64,000 nucleotides of DNA, taken from the NCBI GenBank assembly GCA_027854065.1, contig JAQGEF010000014.1:1-64000 (forward strand). Direction: 5' to 3'. This document shows positions 35,930 to 44,409 of the stretch, piece after piece. Both the position numbers and the translations under genes were made by a program. Below the pieces are notes generated by a model. It searched no databases. It worked only from the letters and a program-made list of their open reading frames with translations, and was not told the DNA's origin. Numbering within the stretch: position 1 is the stretch's first letter; each line of letters begins with the position of its first letter. The stretch comes from Polluticaenibacter yanchengensis. GTDB lineage: Bacteria > Bacteroidota > Bacteroidia > Chitinophagales > Chitinophagaceae.

Positions 35930-37729
35930 GTGAATAATAAGGTAATATTGACCTTAAAAAATGGATATGCTGAAATAAAGGATGATCAACTCATAAAAAC
36001 AATTGAATTTCCGGGTGTGTCTGATGCTATTTCAATGCAGGAGATCAGGAATGATACTTTTTATATTTTGTCTCAAAGCGGGCTTTTGTGGTATGATCAA
36101 CAACGCAATAAAGTTTTTAAAAAGATACTGGATTCTACTGAAATAAGATATGTGTACCAGGACCGGGACAGTAATATCTGGGTTACAACTTATGGCAGAG
36201 GCTTTTACCTGTACAGGAACAATAAACTCATCAGGTTTCCGGATGGTCCCAGAACAGCCCTGAAAGCAGCGCATAGCATATTCGATAATAAGAAGGGCAA
36301 CTTTATTATCAATACCAATGACGGTTTGTTCGCAGTAAAAGTAGTGGATTTACTGAATTATGCAGAAGGAACGGTTCCTGATGTCTTTTATTATTTATTT
36401 GATAAATTCGACGGGCTAATCACAAATGAATTTAATGGCGGAGCTGTACCTTCATATATATTCAGAAATGACAGTTCACTCTCCTACCCCCTTGTAAACG
36501 GACTCGCATATTTTAAACCATATACCTGGTTGCCTTATTATTCAAGAGCAAAAATTTTTATAGCAAGCATCTTAATAAATAATACGGAATACAAGGGCGA
36601 CTACAATGAAATTCATCTTAAATATAACCGTAACACACAGATAAAAATTAAAGCGACCACCCCCTATTATGGCAACCCGGAAAATATCCGTTTAGTCTAT
36701 TTTATTAATGATTCCAAAAACTCTTATACAATCAGCCAGGATGGTAACATTATCCTGAACAGCCTTTCACCCGGAAATTATAAAATAAGCATTCAAAAAC
36801 AAGGTTACAATGAGTTTGCACAGGAAAATACCGGGTTGATCATGAGGCTTGCTATAGCACCGCCATTTTACCAGACATGGTTTTTTACGATGCTGTTAGC
36901 ATTGTTATTCATTTACGCTGCTATATACCTGGCAAGAAGAAGATTCAACAAACTAAAAGAACAATCTGAACTGTTAGAGAAAATTGTTGAACAAAGAACC
37001 ATAGACCTGACCAACTCTATTAAAAGACTAGAATCTTCTGAAAGAGCACTTGAAAAAAACAATAATTTAAGGGATAACATTATTACAATGATACTCCATG
37101 ATATCCGGTCGCCGCTCAGGTTTTTAACAACCATAAGCAATTACCTTTATAAAAGCTATGATCATACGCCAAAAAAAATATTTCTAAAAAAACTGCTGGA
37201 TTTAAAAGTGAATACTTTTTCAATTTTAAACTATTCAGAAAGCTTCTTTACCTGGGCGAGCAGCCTGAGAGACGGCTTTAAAATCTCAAAAAAACATTTC
37301 AGGTTATCCGACTTATTTTCTGAAATAAAAGATCTTTATATAGATGTTATCAGGTCACACAATAACCATCTCTTAATTGAGGATGCTGATTTTGATATAT
37401 ACACAGACTATAATATCCTGTCGCTGGTTATAAGAAATCTTATAGATAACGCCAATAAAAATACCAAAGGAGGCACCCTGAGTATCAAAGCCTTTTTAGT
37501 TGAGAACAAGCTGACTATACAGATTATGGACACAGGAAAAGGATTAAGTGCAAAAGAAACTGCAATATTCAATAATGTTATTAATCAAAAATTCAGTACA
37601 GGATTCGGCAGCGTCCTCATATTAAGTGTTCTGCCCAGCATAAAGGGTAAATTACACGTCAAATCTGAAATAGGCCATGGTACAATTTTCACAATACAGA
37701 TACTATTGGAGGACTTTCCGTTACGTTAA
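35930..37729 (+). CDS. Sensor histidine kinase, C-terminal part (frameshifted gene)
   Basis: This 599-residue frame opens only at GTG, but it is open upstream to at least 35822 and fits directly onto the preceding half-gene. It holds the last propeller blades (IRYVYQDRDSNIWVTTYGRGFYLY), a Y_Y_Y-like beta domain, one TM segment near 305-325 (FFTMLLALLFIYAAIYLA), a short coiled coil, a HisKA-type domain with the H-box HDIRSP (His390 of this frame), and an ATPase domain. The ATPase boxes are NLIDNANKNTKGG (N), MDTGKGL (G1) and GFGSVL (G2). No receiver or DNA-binding domain follows, so a separate response regulator is expected and none is adjacent. On its own, without the propeller, this half would lack its input domain. 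Confidence 0.8.
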   Translation: MNNKVILTLKNGYAEIKDDQLIKTIEFPGVSDAISMQEIRNDTFYILSQSGLLWYDQQRNKVFKKILDSTEIRYVYQDRDSNIWVTTYGRGFYLYRNNKLIRFPDGPRTALKAAHSIFDNKKGNFIINTNDGLFAVKVVDLLNYAEGTVPDVFYYLFDKFDGLITNEFNGGAVPSYIFRNDSSLSYPLVNGLAYFKPYTWLPYYSRAKIFIASILINNTEYKGDYNEIHLKYNRNTQIKIKATTPYYGNPENIRLVYFINDSKNSYTISQDGNIILNSLSPGNYKISIQKQGYNEFAQENTGLIMRLAIAPPFYQTWFFTMLLALLFIYAAIYLARRRFNKLKEQSELLEKIVEQRTIDLTNSIKRLESSERALEKNNNLRDNIITMILHDIRSPLRFLTTISNYLYKSYDHTPKKIFLKKLLDLKVNTFSILNYSESFFTWASSLRDGFKISKKHFRLSDLFSEIKDLYIDVIRSHNNHLLIEDADFDIYTDYNILSLVIRNLIDNANKNTKGGTLSIKAFLVENKLTIQIMDTGKGLSAKETAIFNNVINQKFSTGFGSVLILSVLPSIKGKLHVKSEIGHGTIFTIQILLEDFPLR

Positions 37730-37815
37730 ATATTATTAAATATGTTCAACTCATTGGCAGAAAAATAAATGCCCGGATAAAAGCGATTATTTATTTTTAC
37801 GCACAAGCAATTCTT

Positions 37816-38169
37816 ATGGATTTAGATTTATTTGTTCAATACTGCGAAAGTCTGAAAGGAACCACTTTAGAAAACCCATTTGGAGATAATACTCTGGTAT
37901 GTAAGGTCATGGGCAAAATGTACGCCCTAGCCGATGTCGATAGCTTTGAAAGCATCAACGTAAAATGTGACCCGGAAAAAGCCATAGAGCTCAGAGAGCA
38001 ATATCCGGCCGTTATTCCGGGCTATCACATGAGTAAAAAGCACTGGAACACCATAATAATGGATAATTCCATCCCAAATTCGCAGGTAAAACAATGGATT
38101 TTGGACAGCTATAACCTCGTAGTGAACAAGCTGACAAAAAAAGACAGGGCCGAATTAGAAAATTTGTAA
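37816..38169 (+). CDS. MmcQ/YjbR family protein
   Basis: The product is 117 residues, the usual length for this small family. Typical family features are the opening LFVQYCESLKGTTLENPFGDNTLVCKV, the middle KMYALADVD...INVKCDPEKAIELREQYPAVIPGYHMSKKHWNTI, and a C-terminal helix (QVKQWILDSYNLVVNKL). These proteins have a CyaY-like double-wing fold and are suspected of binding DNA, but no firm function is established. It lies between the histidine kinase and pheT on the same strand, about 60 bases before the pheT start. pheT appears to have its own promoter. Confidence 0.9.
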   Translation: MDLDLFVQYCESLKGTTLENPFGDNTLVCKVMGKMYALADVDSFESINVKCDPEKAIELREQYPAVIPGYHMSKKHWNTIIMDNSIPNSQVKQWILDSYNLVVNKLTKKDRAELENL

Positions 38170-38190
38170 CACCTAAATAATAGATTTTAA

Positions 38191-38221
38191 TTGCAAGCAA
38201 AGCTTACAATGATTAATTTTG
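38191..38221 (+). promoter_or_regulatory. Promoter of pheT, with almost no leader
   Basis: TTG at 38191-38193, 20 bases, then TAATTTTG at 38214-38221: a full match to the Bacteroidota consensus. The ATG follows at 38229, so the transcript would begin within a few bases of the start codon. Confidence 0.6.
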
Positions 38222-38228
38222 CAATTCT

Positions 38229-40664
38229 ATGACAATTTCATATAACTGGCTGAGTAGTTATTTGCCGGAAAATATAGAACCTGAAAAGTTAAGTAAGATT
38301 CTTACTTCTGTAGGATTAGAGGTTGAAAGTTTAGAAAAATTTGAAAGCCTTAAAGGCGGTTTACAAGGTTTATTGGTAGCAGAAGTGCTAACCTGTGAAA
38401 AACACCCTGATGCCGACAAATTAAAGATTACCACTGTAAATATTGGTTCAGGCAATCCGTTACAGGTAGTGTGTGGTGCGCCCAATGTAGCCGTAGGACA
38501 AAAAGTGATCCTTGCACCTATTGGTACCACTATTTACCCCGTTTCTTCCGAAACGCCGCTTACCATGAAAAAAGCTAAAATTCGTGGTGTGGAAAGTGAA
38601 GGCATGATTTGTGCCGAAGACGAGATCGGTATTGGAGAAAGCCATGATGGTATATTGGTATTACCTGCAGATACTGTAGCAGGTACCCCTGCGGCAGATA
38701 TCTTCAAACCCTATACGGACTGGATCTTTGAAATCGGCTTAACCCCCAACCGCATGGATGCCATGAGTCATTTAGGGGTAGCAAGAGATGTATGCGCTTA
38801 TTTAGCCCATCATAACAAAAAACACTATGATGTAAAAACACCTTTAAACATCAATGGCTTTAAAGTTGATAATACCAATGGTCCTAAGTTTTCTGTAGAG
38901 ATAGAAAATACCAACGCCTGCCGCCGTTACTGCGGCATCACTATCACCGGTGTAAAAGTAGCAGAAAGCCCTGAATGGCTTAAAAACTACCTTGGTGCCA
39001 TCGGCGTACGTTCCATTAACAATATCGTAGATATTACCAACTTTATATTGCATGAAACCGGGCAACCCTTACATGCATTTGACGGGGCAAAGATAACAGG
39101 CAATAAAGTCATCGTAAAAAATCTGCCGGCAGGCACTCCGTTTATAACATTGGATGGTAAGGAACGGCTGTTACATGAAGACGACTTACTGATCTGCGAT
39201 GGCAATGGTGCACCTATGTGTATTGCCGGTATTTTCGGAGGCCTTGGCAGCGGTGTCACAGAATCTACCTCTACCATTTTCCTGGAAAGCGCATTCTTCG
39301 ATGCAATCGTTACCAGGAAATCATCTTACCGACACGGATTAAGGACCGATGCAGCTACCCGCTTTGAAAAAGGTGTGGACATTGGCAATACTTTAAGCGT
39401 ACTAAAACGTGCCGCCTTACTAATCAAAGAAATTGCAGGAGGCGAACTGGCAGGTGACATCATCGATGTATTACCAACGCCGCTAGAGAAAAAAGTGGTA
39501 TCGCTTAAATTCCATTACCTGAAAAAATTAAGTGGTAAAAATTATCACCCGGATACCGTAAGACAAATCTTAAACAGCTTAGGATTCACCTTTATTAAAG
39601 AAGGCGCCAACGATTTATGGTTTGATGTACCGTTCAGCAAACCGGACGTGTCCTTACCGGCAGACCTGGTAGAAGAAATTATGCGCATAGACGGCCTTGA
39701 CAATGTAGAAATTCCTTCAAGCATCCAGATGTCACCGTCACCAGATATCAATTCCGATAACCATGCCTGGAAAAACAAGGTAGCCGATACCCTGGCAGCT
39801 TCAGGCTTCAACGAAATATTTACCAATTCTATTACCAACAGTAAGTATTACAATGAAGACATACTGAAAACGGTAGTAAAAATGATCAATAACTTAAGCG
39901 TAGACCTGGATATTATGCGCCCTGCCATGCTGGAATCCGGTCTGGAAGTGATCAACCACAATATCAATCGCAGAAATCTCAACCTGCGTTTGTTTGAATT
40001 TGGTAAAACATACTACACTTCTGAAATTGGAAAATATACTGAAACAAATCACCTTAGCTTATACGTAACCGGTTTAAACCATGAACCGCACTGGCGGGCC
40101 AAAGCTGAGAAAGCAGACTTTTATTTCTTAAAAGGTATTGTCTGCAAACTATTGCAATTACTAGGTTTAAGCTACGATTTACTGGAACCTGTCAGCAATG
40201 AAAACTTCGATGGTGTAGTAGTAAATATTCACCGCCAGCCGGTAATAACCATGGGAATTGTAAAACCGGCCAAAGCAGCAAAATTCGATGTAAAACAACA
40301 GGTATTATTTGCTGATATTCTTTGGGATAACCTGGTAAACCTGGCTAAGAAAAATAAAATTTCTTACAGCGAAATATCAAAGTACCCGGCCGTAGAAAGA
40401 GACCTGGCACTATTGGTAAACAAATCTGTAACCTATGCGCAAATAAAAGACGCCACCAAAAAAGCTAAAATAAACAAACTCACAAAAGTGAATTTATTTG
40501 ATGTTTTTGAAAGCGAGAAAATTGGCGCAGATAAAAAAAGTATGGCAGTAAGCTTTACCTTCCAGGATAATGAAAAAACCTTACTGGATAAAGACATTGA
40601 AGGATTTGTAGATAAGTTGATAAAAGTATTTACCAACGAATTACAGGCAGAAATACGCATGTAG
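38229..40664 (+). CDS. pheT: Phenylalanine--tRNA ligase beta subunit
   Basis: The product is 811 residues, the normal size for bacterial PheT. It joins with PheS (not in this window) as an alpha2-beta2 enzyme that charges tRNA-Phe. The start MTISYNWLSSYLP is typical. A tRNA-binding OB-fold domain lies at about 40-155 (VAEVLTCEKHPDADKLKITTVNIG, VCGAPNV). The B3/B4 editing region lies near 210-390 (RYCGITI, NNIVDITNFILHETGQPLHAFD). The B5 domain lies near 410-480, the catalytic-like core near 490-690, and the FDX-ACB anticodon-binding domain fills the last 95 residues (YPAVERDLALLVNKSVTYAQI). Its own promoter and terminator make it monocistronic. Confidence 0.97.
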   Translation: MTISYNWLSSYLPENIEPEKLSKILTSVGLEVESLEKFESLKGGLQGLLVAEVLTCEKHPDADKLKITTVNIGSGNPLQVVCGAPNVAVGQKVILAPIGTTIYPVSSETPLTMKKAKIRGVESEGMICAEDEIGIGESHDGILVLPADTVAGTPAADIFKPYTDWIFEIGLTPNRMDAMSHLGVARDVCAYLAHHNKKHYDVKTPLNINGFKVDNTNGPKFSVEIENTNACRRYCGITITGVKVAESPEWLKNYLGAIGVRSINNIVDITNFILHETGQPLHAFDGAKITGNKVIVKNLPAGTPFITLDGKERLLHEDDLLICDGNGAPMCIAGIFGGLGSGVTESTSTIFLESAFFDAIVTRKSSYRHGLRTDAATRFEKGVDIGNTLSVLKRAALLIKEIAGGELAGDIIDVLPTPLEKKVVSLKFHYLKKLSGKNYHPDTVRQILNSLGFTFIKEGANDLWFDVPFSKPDVSLPADLVEEIMRIDGLDNVEIPSSIQMSPSPDINSDNHAWKNKVADTLAASGFNEIFTNSITNSKYYNEDILKTVVKMINNLSVDLDIMRPAMLESGLEVINHNINRRNLNLRLFEFGKTYYTSEIGKYTETNHLSLYVTGLNHEPHWRAKAEKADFYFLKGIVCKLLQLLGLSYDLLEPVSNENFDGVVVNIHRQPVITMGIVKPAKAAKFDVKQQVLFADILWDNLVNLAKKNKISYSEISKYPAVERDLALLVNKSVTYAQIKDATKKAKINKLTKVNLFDVFESEKIGADKKSMAVSFTFQDNEKTLLDKDIEGFVDKLIKVFTNELQAEIRM

Positions 40665-40686
40665 TGAATGGTAGGTCCTAAAATTA

Positions 40687-40735
40687 AAAAAGGTTTTGCA
40701 CAGGGCAATACACCCATTGCAAAACCTTTTTATTT
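40687..40735 (+). terminator. Terminator of pheT
   Basis: A 13-bp stem (AAAAGGTTTTGCA with TGCAAAACCTTTT) around a 17-base loop is followed by more T residues, 23 bases after the pheT stop. Confidence 0.85.
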
Positions 40736-40742
40736 AGATTTG
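40735..40742 (+). promoter_or_regulatory. Possible -7 box of the zapB-like/zapA pair
   Basis: TAGATTTG fits TAnnTTTG and lies 35 bases before the ATG at 40778, at the tail of the pheT terminator. The nearest upstream TTG (40717-40719) is only 15 bases away, so the -33 element is doubtful. Confidence 0.35.
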
Positions 40743-40777
40743 CATACAGGAAACATCACCATTAAAAGATAGCGAGT

Positions 40778-41074
40778 ATGGATAGTCCGGCAGAATTACA
40801 ACCACAGTTAGCAAGGCTGGCTACAAAAATGCAGCTGATATTAAAGCAAAAAGAGCTGTTACAAAAGGAAAATGAAAAGTTGAGGAAGCAATTGCAGATC
40901 AGTGAAGTAGCATTGCAGAATCAAAAAGATTTAAACTACTCTTTATCTCAGAAAATAACAGCTTTACAAAGTACCAATGGAAATTTAGATGAAGAAACCC
41001 GCAAAGATTTTGAGCGTAAGATAAACCAATATATAAAAGATATAGATAAAGTAATCACACAATTAAACGGTTAA
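40778..41074 (+). CDS. ZapB-like coiled-coil protein
   Basis: The product is 98 residues and is almost entirely predicted coiled coil: heptads run from about residue 12 to 70 (LATKMQLILKQKELLQKENEKLRKQLQ, LNYSLSQKITALQ), followed by a charged amphipathic tail (EETRKDFERKINQYIKDIDKVITQL). It has no signal or membrane segment. It lies 24 bases upstream of zapA on the same strand, a pairing that suggests a cytoplasmic partner of ZapA at the FtsZ ring, comparable to ZapB. Sequence alone cannot prove homology with ZapB, since any short coiled coil would look similar. Confidence 0.75.
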   Translation: MDSPAELQPQLARLATKMQLILKQKELLQKENEKLRKQLQISEVALQNQKDLNYSLSQKITALQSTNGNLDEETRKDFERKINQYIKDIDKVITQLNG

Positions 41075-41098
41075 TTTTTACATCAAAAACATGAAATT

Positions 41099-41395
41099 AT
41101 GAGCGCATTAATATCACTTACAGTAAATATTGCCGATCGCCAGTTTTATATAAAGGTAGAACCGGAAAATGAAGCCACAGTCCGCCAGACAATTGAGCAG
41201 ATAAACGAAAAAATACTGGAATTCAAAAAGCAAATGCCCGGTTTCGATATGCAACACTACATCAGCTTAGCCTTCATGTGGTTTGCCACACAACCCAGTA
41301 AACAGTCTATATTTAACTCAGAGCTCTTTTACCTTCAGCAGGAAATAGAAGAAATAGAACTGGTAGCCGATAAAATTTTAGAATCATCCGAATAA
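41099..41395 (+). CDS. zapA: Cell division protein ZapA
   Basis: The product is 98 residues with the ZapA pattern: an N-terminal beta-strand head (ISLTVNIADRQFYIKVEPENEATVRQTIEQINEKI) and a helical coiled-coil tail (LFYLQQEIEEIELVADKIL). ZapA binds FtsZ and cross-links protofilaments in the division ring. The middle DMQHYISLAFMW matches the ALNIA-type segment at the end of the head domain. It follows the ZapB-like gene in one transcription unit, and a short terminator comes 5 bases after its stop codon. Confidence 0.9.
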   Translation: MSALISLTVNIADRQFYIKVEPENEATVRQTIEQINEKILEFKKQMPGFDMQHYISLAFMWFATQPSKQSIFNSELFYLQQEIEEIELVADKILESSE

Positions 41396-41400
41396 TGAGA

Positions 41401-41423
41401 AACTGCAATCAATGCAGTTTTTT
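41401..41423 (+). terminator. Terminator of zapA
   Basis: Stem AACTGCA with TGCAGTT, loop ATCAA, then six T residues. It begins almost at the zapA stop codon. Confidence 0.8.
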
Positions 41424-41428
41424 ATTTA

Positions 41429-41593
41429 GGGGCTTTCAGCATTTAGTACGCTTTGCTACATTTGTCCGGCGTGCTTATGGCTCCGCTACACTCGGTATAT
41501 TTTTACAGGAGCGGTTCAATACAGTTATTTCATCCGTTTTATCCTGTAAAAAATATACTGGCTCCTTCGTCGCCACCAACGCATGCCGCAGCC
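41429..41593. repeat. REP-like dispersed intergenic repeat, copy 2
   Basis: Starts GGGGCTTTCAGC and ends CATGCCGCAGCC. It shares GTCCGGCGTGCTTATGGCT and CACCAACGCATGCCGC with copy 1 at 726-840. An inner inverted pair (TATATTTTTACAGGA and TCCTGTAAAAAATATA) is specific to this copy. No gene is seen from here to the serine hydrolase at 41863. Confidence 0.6.
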
Positions 41594-41862
41594 TTTCTGC
41601 AACAGTCATACCATTATACGCCTATCCATCAAACCACTTTTTAATATATTAGTTGTATATATATTTGGGATAGGAATACCGGTATTCAGCAACTCAATGA
41701 TATAATTGTGGGAGTAAAATTGAGAACAGTAAAACAATCAACACCAGAAAAGAACAATAAAACTTCATTACAATAAAAAGCAAGGAACAAAATCATTATA
41801 CCAGGTTTAAACAATCACGTATATTGCCAATTCCGGGTGAAAATATTTTAAATACATTACAG

Positions 41863-42915
41863 ATGAAAGCAATCTTTTTTATAAGCTTTATGTTGATGAA
41901 CATACTTTGTTTTGGACAAAACAAAATTAGTAATATCATTAATGATGAATATGAACAAGGGCATTTCAACGGCTCAGTCCTGGTAGTAAAAGATGGAAAA
42001 ATAATCAACAGGATATCCAAAGGATACGCCAACTTTCAGTTCAAGGTCCCAATTGATTCCAATACCCGGTTCCCCGTAGCCTCTGTTACAAAACTGTTTA
42101 CAACTATCGCCATTCTGCAGCTCAGTGAAAAATCCCTGGTAGGCTTTAACGACAGCATATCAAAATATATTGATAGCCTGCCGGAAAGTTGTCAGAACAT
42201 TACGGTCAGAGATCTGTTAATTCACTATTCAGGCCTGGCGAATGAACCCATTAAAGCATACAGCGCAAAATACAAAATAAACGATTTTATCAAACTGTTC
42301 GTATCCCCTAAGCAAACCGGGGATTCTATCGCATATAACTATAACAATGTAGATTATGTACTGTTATCAAAAATCATTGAGAAAGTAACAAATAAATCCT
42401 ACCAGGAAGCCATTCAGTCGCTCATATTAACACCCGCAAAAATGAACAATACCGGCTTTGTGCAGGAAAGCAGCGTTATCCCGTATTTAGCTTACGGGTA
42501 TCACAATTATTCATTTGGAAGCGGCAAAAAAGGAGACACGTTGTACAATGACCGCAGGTATTTATCCAATTATTACGGGGCTGGCCAAATGTATGCCACT
42601 ACCCAAGACTTATACCTGCTTTTAACAGCATTAAAAGAGAACAAACTAATATCTAAAGCAACAAAAGCAGACTATCTCACCAAAGTACAAAAACATGTAA
42701 CCATTGATTGGGCAGGAGGTGAACCCACTTTTGGGTTCTACTATAATGACCGTACTTATCCTTATCCCATCTTAAGAAGAAGCGGCAATATCGACGGCTT
42801 TAATGCAGATATTATCTGCGACAAAGATTTCAGCAGGATAGTGATTATATTATGCAATACAGATACCGCAGACCTCAGCGGATTAACTAAAAAGATATTT
42901 AATGTGATCCGGTAA
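41863..42915 (+). CDS. Secreted serine hydrolase, beta-lactamase / PBP4* family
   Basis: The product is 350 residues from the ATG at 41863, where a signal peptide begins (MKAIFFISFMLMNILCFGQ). A TTG 13 codons upstream is rejected. It is a class C beta-lactamase-like fold: the nucleophile motif SVTK (RFPVASVTKLFTTIAILQL), the second motif YNNVDYVLLSKIIEKV, and RRSGNIDGFN in the position of the third motif. These enzymes are periplasmic or surface peptidases or esterases acting on D-amino-acid peptides or other esters; the substrate cannot be told. It is followed by the metallopeptidase gene on the same strand after 140 bases, with no terminator seen between them. Confidence 0.9.
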   Translation: MKAIFFISFMLMNILCFGQNKISNIINDEYEQGHFNGSVLVVKDGKIINRISKGYANFQFKVPIDSNTRFPVASVTKLFTTIAILQLSEKSLVGFNDSISKYIDSLPESCQNITVRDLLIHYSGLANEPIKAYSAKYKINDFIKLFVSPKQTGDSIAYNYNNVDYVLLSKIIEKVTNKSYQEAIQSLILTPAKMNNTGFVQESSVIPYLAYGYHNYSFGSGKKGDTLYNDRRYLSNYYGAGQMYATTQDLYLLLTALKENKLISKATKADYLTKVQKHVTIDWAGGEPTFGFYYNDRTYPYPILRRSGNIDGFNADIICDKDFSRIVIILCNTDTADLSGLTKKIFNVIR

Positions 42916-43055
42916 ACATATGTACAAAAGCTAAGCCAAACCGGCAGAAATAAAACCATCAATAACAACCATCCTGCCATATTCCATGCGGGTATGCTAG
43001 CTTCACACATAAGCAGATCTCTAAAAGATAAATCGTCACCTTTGAATACCTGGCA

Positions 43056-44198
43056 ATGAAATCTATCTTACTCTTACTAACAGCATTTTTTCAACTGGCT
43101 TGTAATAGCCAAAATACAAAACAGGAAAACGTTCTGCTCACCATTTCTCCCAATGTAAACAGGAACGACACCACTAACCTTGCCATTATTCAATCCTTAA
43201 ACGGATTCTTAGCTACAAAAAATACTTCGCTGACTGAAAACAGATACTGGATCAACTCAGACTTTCAAAAATACATTTATCCCTATATTGACATTTACAA
43301 TATTGAAAACAGTAAATATGGGAAAGATTTTTACAGGCCTTCATTAGTAGAAATAATCTCCACCGAAAACCCGGTTCAAAAAATAATAAAACTCGCTTTC
43401 ATCGGGCATAGCAGTGAAACAGGGGAAAACCAGTTAAAACTGATCTATAACCTGGTAGCCAATATAAAGCCGCAGGGCATCAGGTTTAGCCGCTATTTGG
43501 ATTACAGCACCCAACACTGGCAAACGCTTAATAAAAGCAGTCTTACCTATAAACTGCCGCCCCATAAAACCCCAAACGAAAATGAAATGATTAGCCAGGA
43601 AAAAGACATTCAAAACATCTGTACTTTTTTCCACTGCAAACCCATACCTATCACCTACTACTCCTGTACCAGTCCCAAGGAAATATTTGAGATCAAAGGC
43701 TTTGATTACCATCCTATGATGTATGCGCACAAAACCGGCGGGCTGGCGGACTATGGAAATATCATTTATTCAGGCAATCATTCGGAAATCTACACCCATG
43801 AGATCATCCATATTTATACCAATCAATTATTCCCCAAAATTGACAAGTTTATGGATGAAGGAATAGCCACATTCATGGCCGGAAGCGGAAAATTTGATTA
43901 CGAATGGCATAGAAACAAACTCGAAAAATTCCTAAATGAGCATACTGCCTTCAATTTTGCTGAACATACAGATGCCTATGAAAGACTTTATTTTGAACAG
44001 GAAACCTCCATACCATACCTGGCCGCAGCCTTGATTATGGAAAGGACATTACAGGTTTACGGCAAAGAGCAATTAATAGAATTGCTGAAATCTGAAACGG
44101 ACCTCTGGACGTCCTTAAAAAAAGTAGGGTTGACAAAAGAGAATATCAATGAAGCCTTGCGAAAACAAATAAAATTACCGGTAACAAAACCATTATAA
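43056..44198 (+). CDS. Lipoprotein with HEIIH zinc-metallopeptidase motif
   Basis: The product is 380 residues. MKSILLLLTAFFQLAC gives a lipobox with cysteine at residue 16, so it is a predicted lipoprotein. Near residue 248 comes HEIIH, a HExxH zinc site, and about 20 residues later DEGIATFM. That glutamate is in the position of the third zinc ligand of gluzincins (peptidase MA-like clan). The flanking helices (IYTNQLFPKIDKF, YLAAALIMERTLQVYG) fit such a fold. The N-terminal 170 residues are of unknown type. It could be a surface peptidase; the substrate is unknown. A terminator follows. Confidence 0.75.
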   Translation: MKSILLLLTAFFQLACNSQNTKQENVLLTISPNVNRNDTTNLAIIQSLNGFLATKNTSLTENRYWINSDFQKYIYPYIDIYNIENSKYGKDFYRPSLVEIISTENPVQKIIKLAFIGHSSETGENQLKLIYNLVANIKPQGIRFSRYLDYSTQHWQTLNKSSLTYKLPPHKTPNENEMISQEKDIQNICTFFHCKPIPITYYSCTSPKEIFEIKGFDYHPMMYAHKTGGLADYGNIIYSGNHSEIYTHEIIHIYTNQLFPKIDKFMDEGIATFMAGSGKFDYEWHRNKLEKFLNEHTAFNFAEHTDAYERLYFEQETSIPYLAAALIMERTLQVYGKEQLIELLKSETDLWTSLKKVGLTKENINEALRKQIKLPVTKPL

Positions 44199-44214
44199 AA
44201 GATAAGATAAAATC

Positions 44215-44250
44215 AAAAATGCTGCTGACTCAACAATCAGCAGCATTTTT
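44215..44250 (+). terminator. Terminator of the metallopeptidase gene
   Basis: A 12-bp stem (AAATGCTGCTGA with TCAGCAGCATTT) is followed by T residues, 17 bases after the stop codon. Confidence 0.8.
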
Positions 44251-44282
44251 ATGGATGATTAAACAGAATTACCACTGCTCAA

Positions 44283-44355
44283 GGGCTGCCGGATGCAGCG
44301 GGCAGGCGCAATGCGCCTGGTACGAACGCAGTGAGTACGGCACCCCGTAGCAGCC
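44283..44355. repeat. REP-like dispersed repeat, copy 4 (reverse orientation)
   Basis: A compact GC-rich block from GGGCTGCCGGATGCAGCGGG to CACCCCGTAGCAGCC. It has two inner inverted pairs: AGGCGCA/TGCGCCT, and CGAACGCA next to GTGAGTACG. It lies between the converging metallopeptidase and dihydroorotase genes. Confidence 0.55.
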
Positions 44356-44409
44356 GGAACTATTGTAAAATAAAGATTCTAAAGACGATAGCCCCCGATA
44401 ATGCCCGTA

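Noticed and set aside
41395..41652. 85-codon ORF after zapA
   Set aside because: It lies entirely in the terminator and REP-like repeat.
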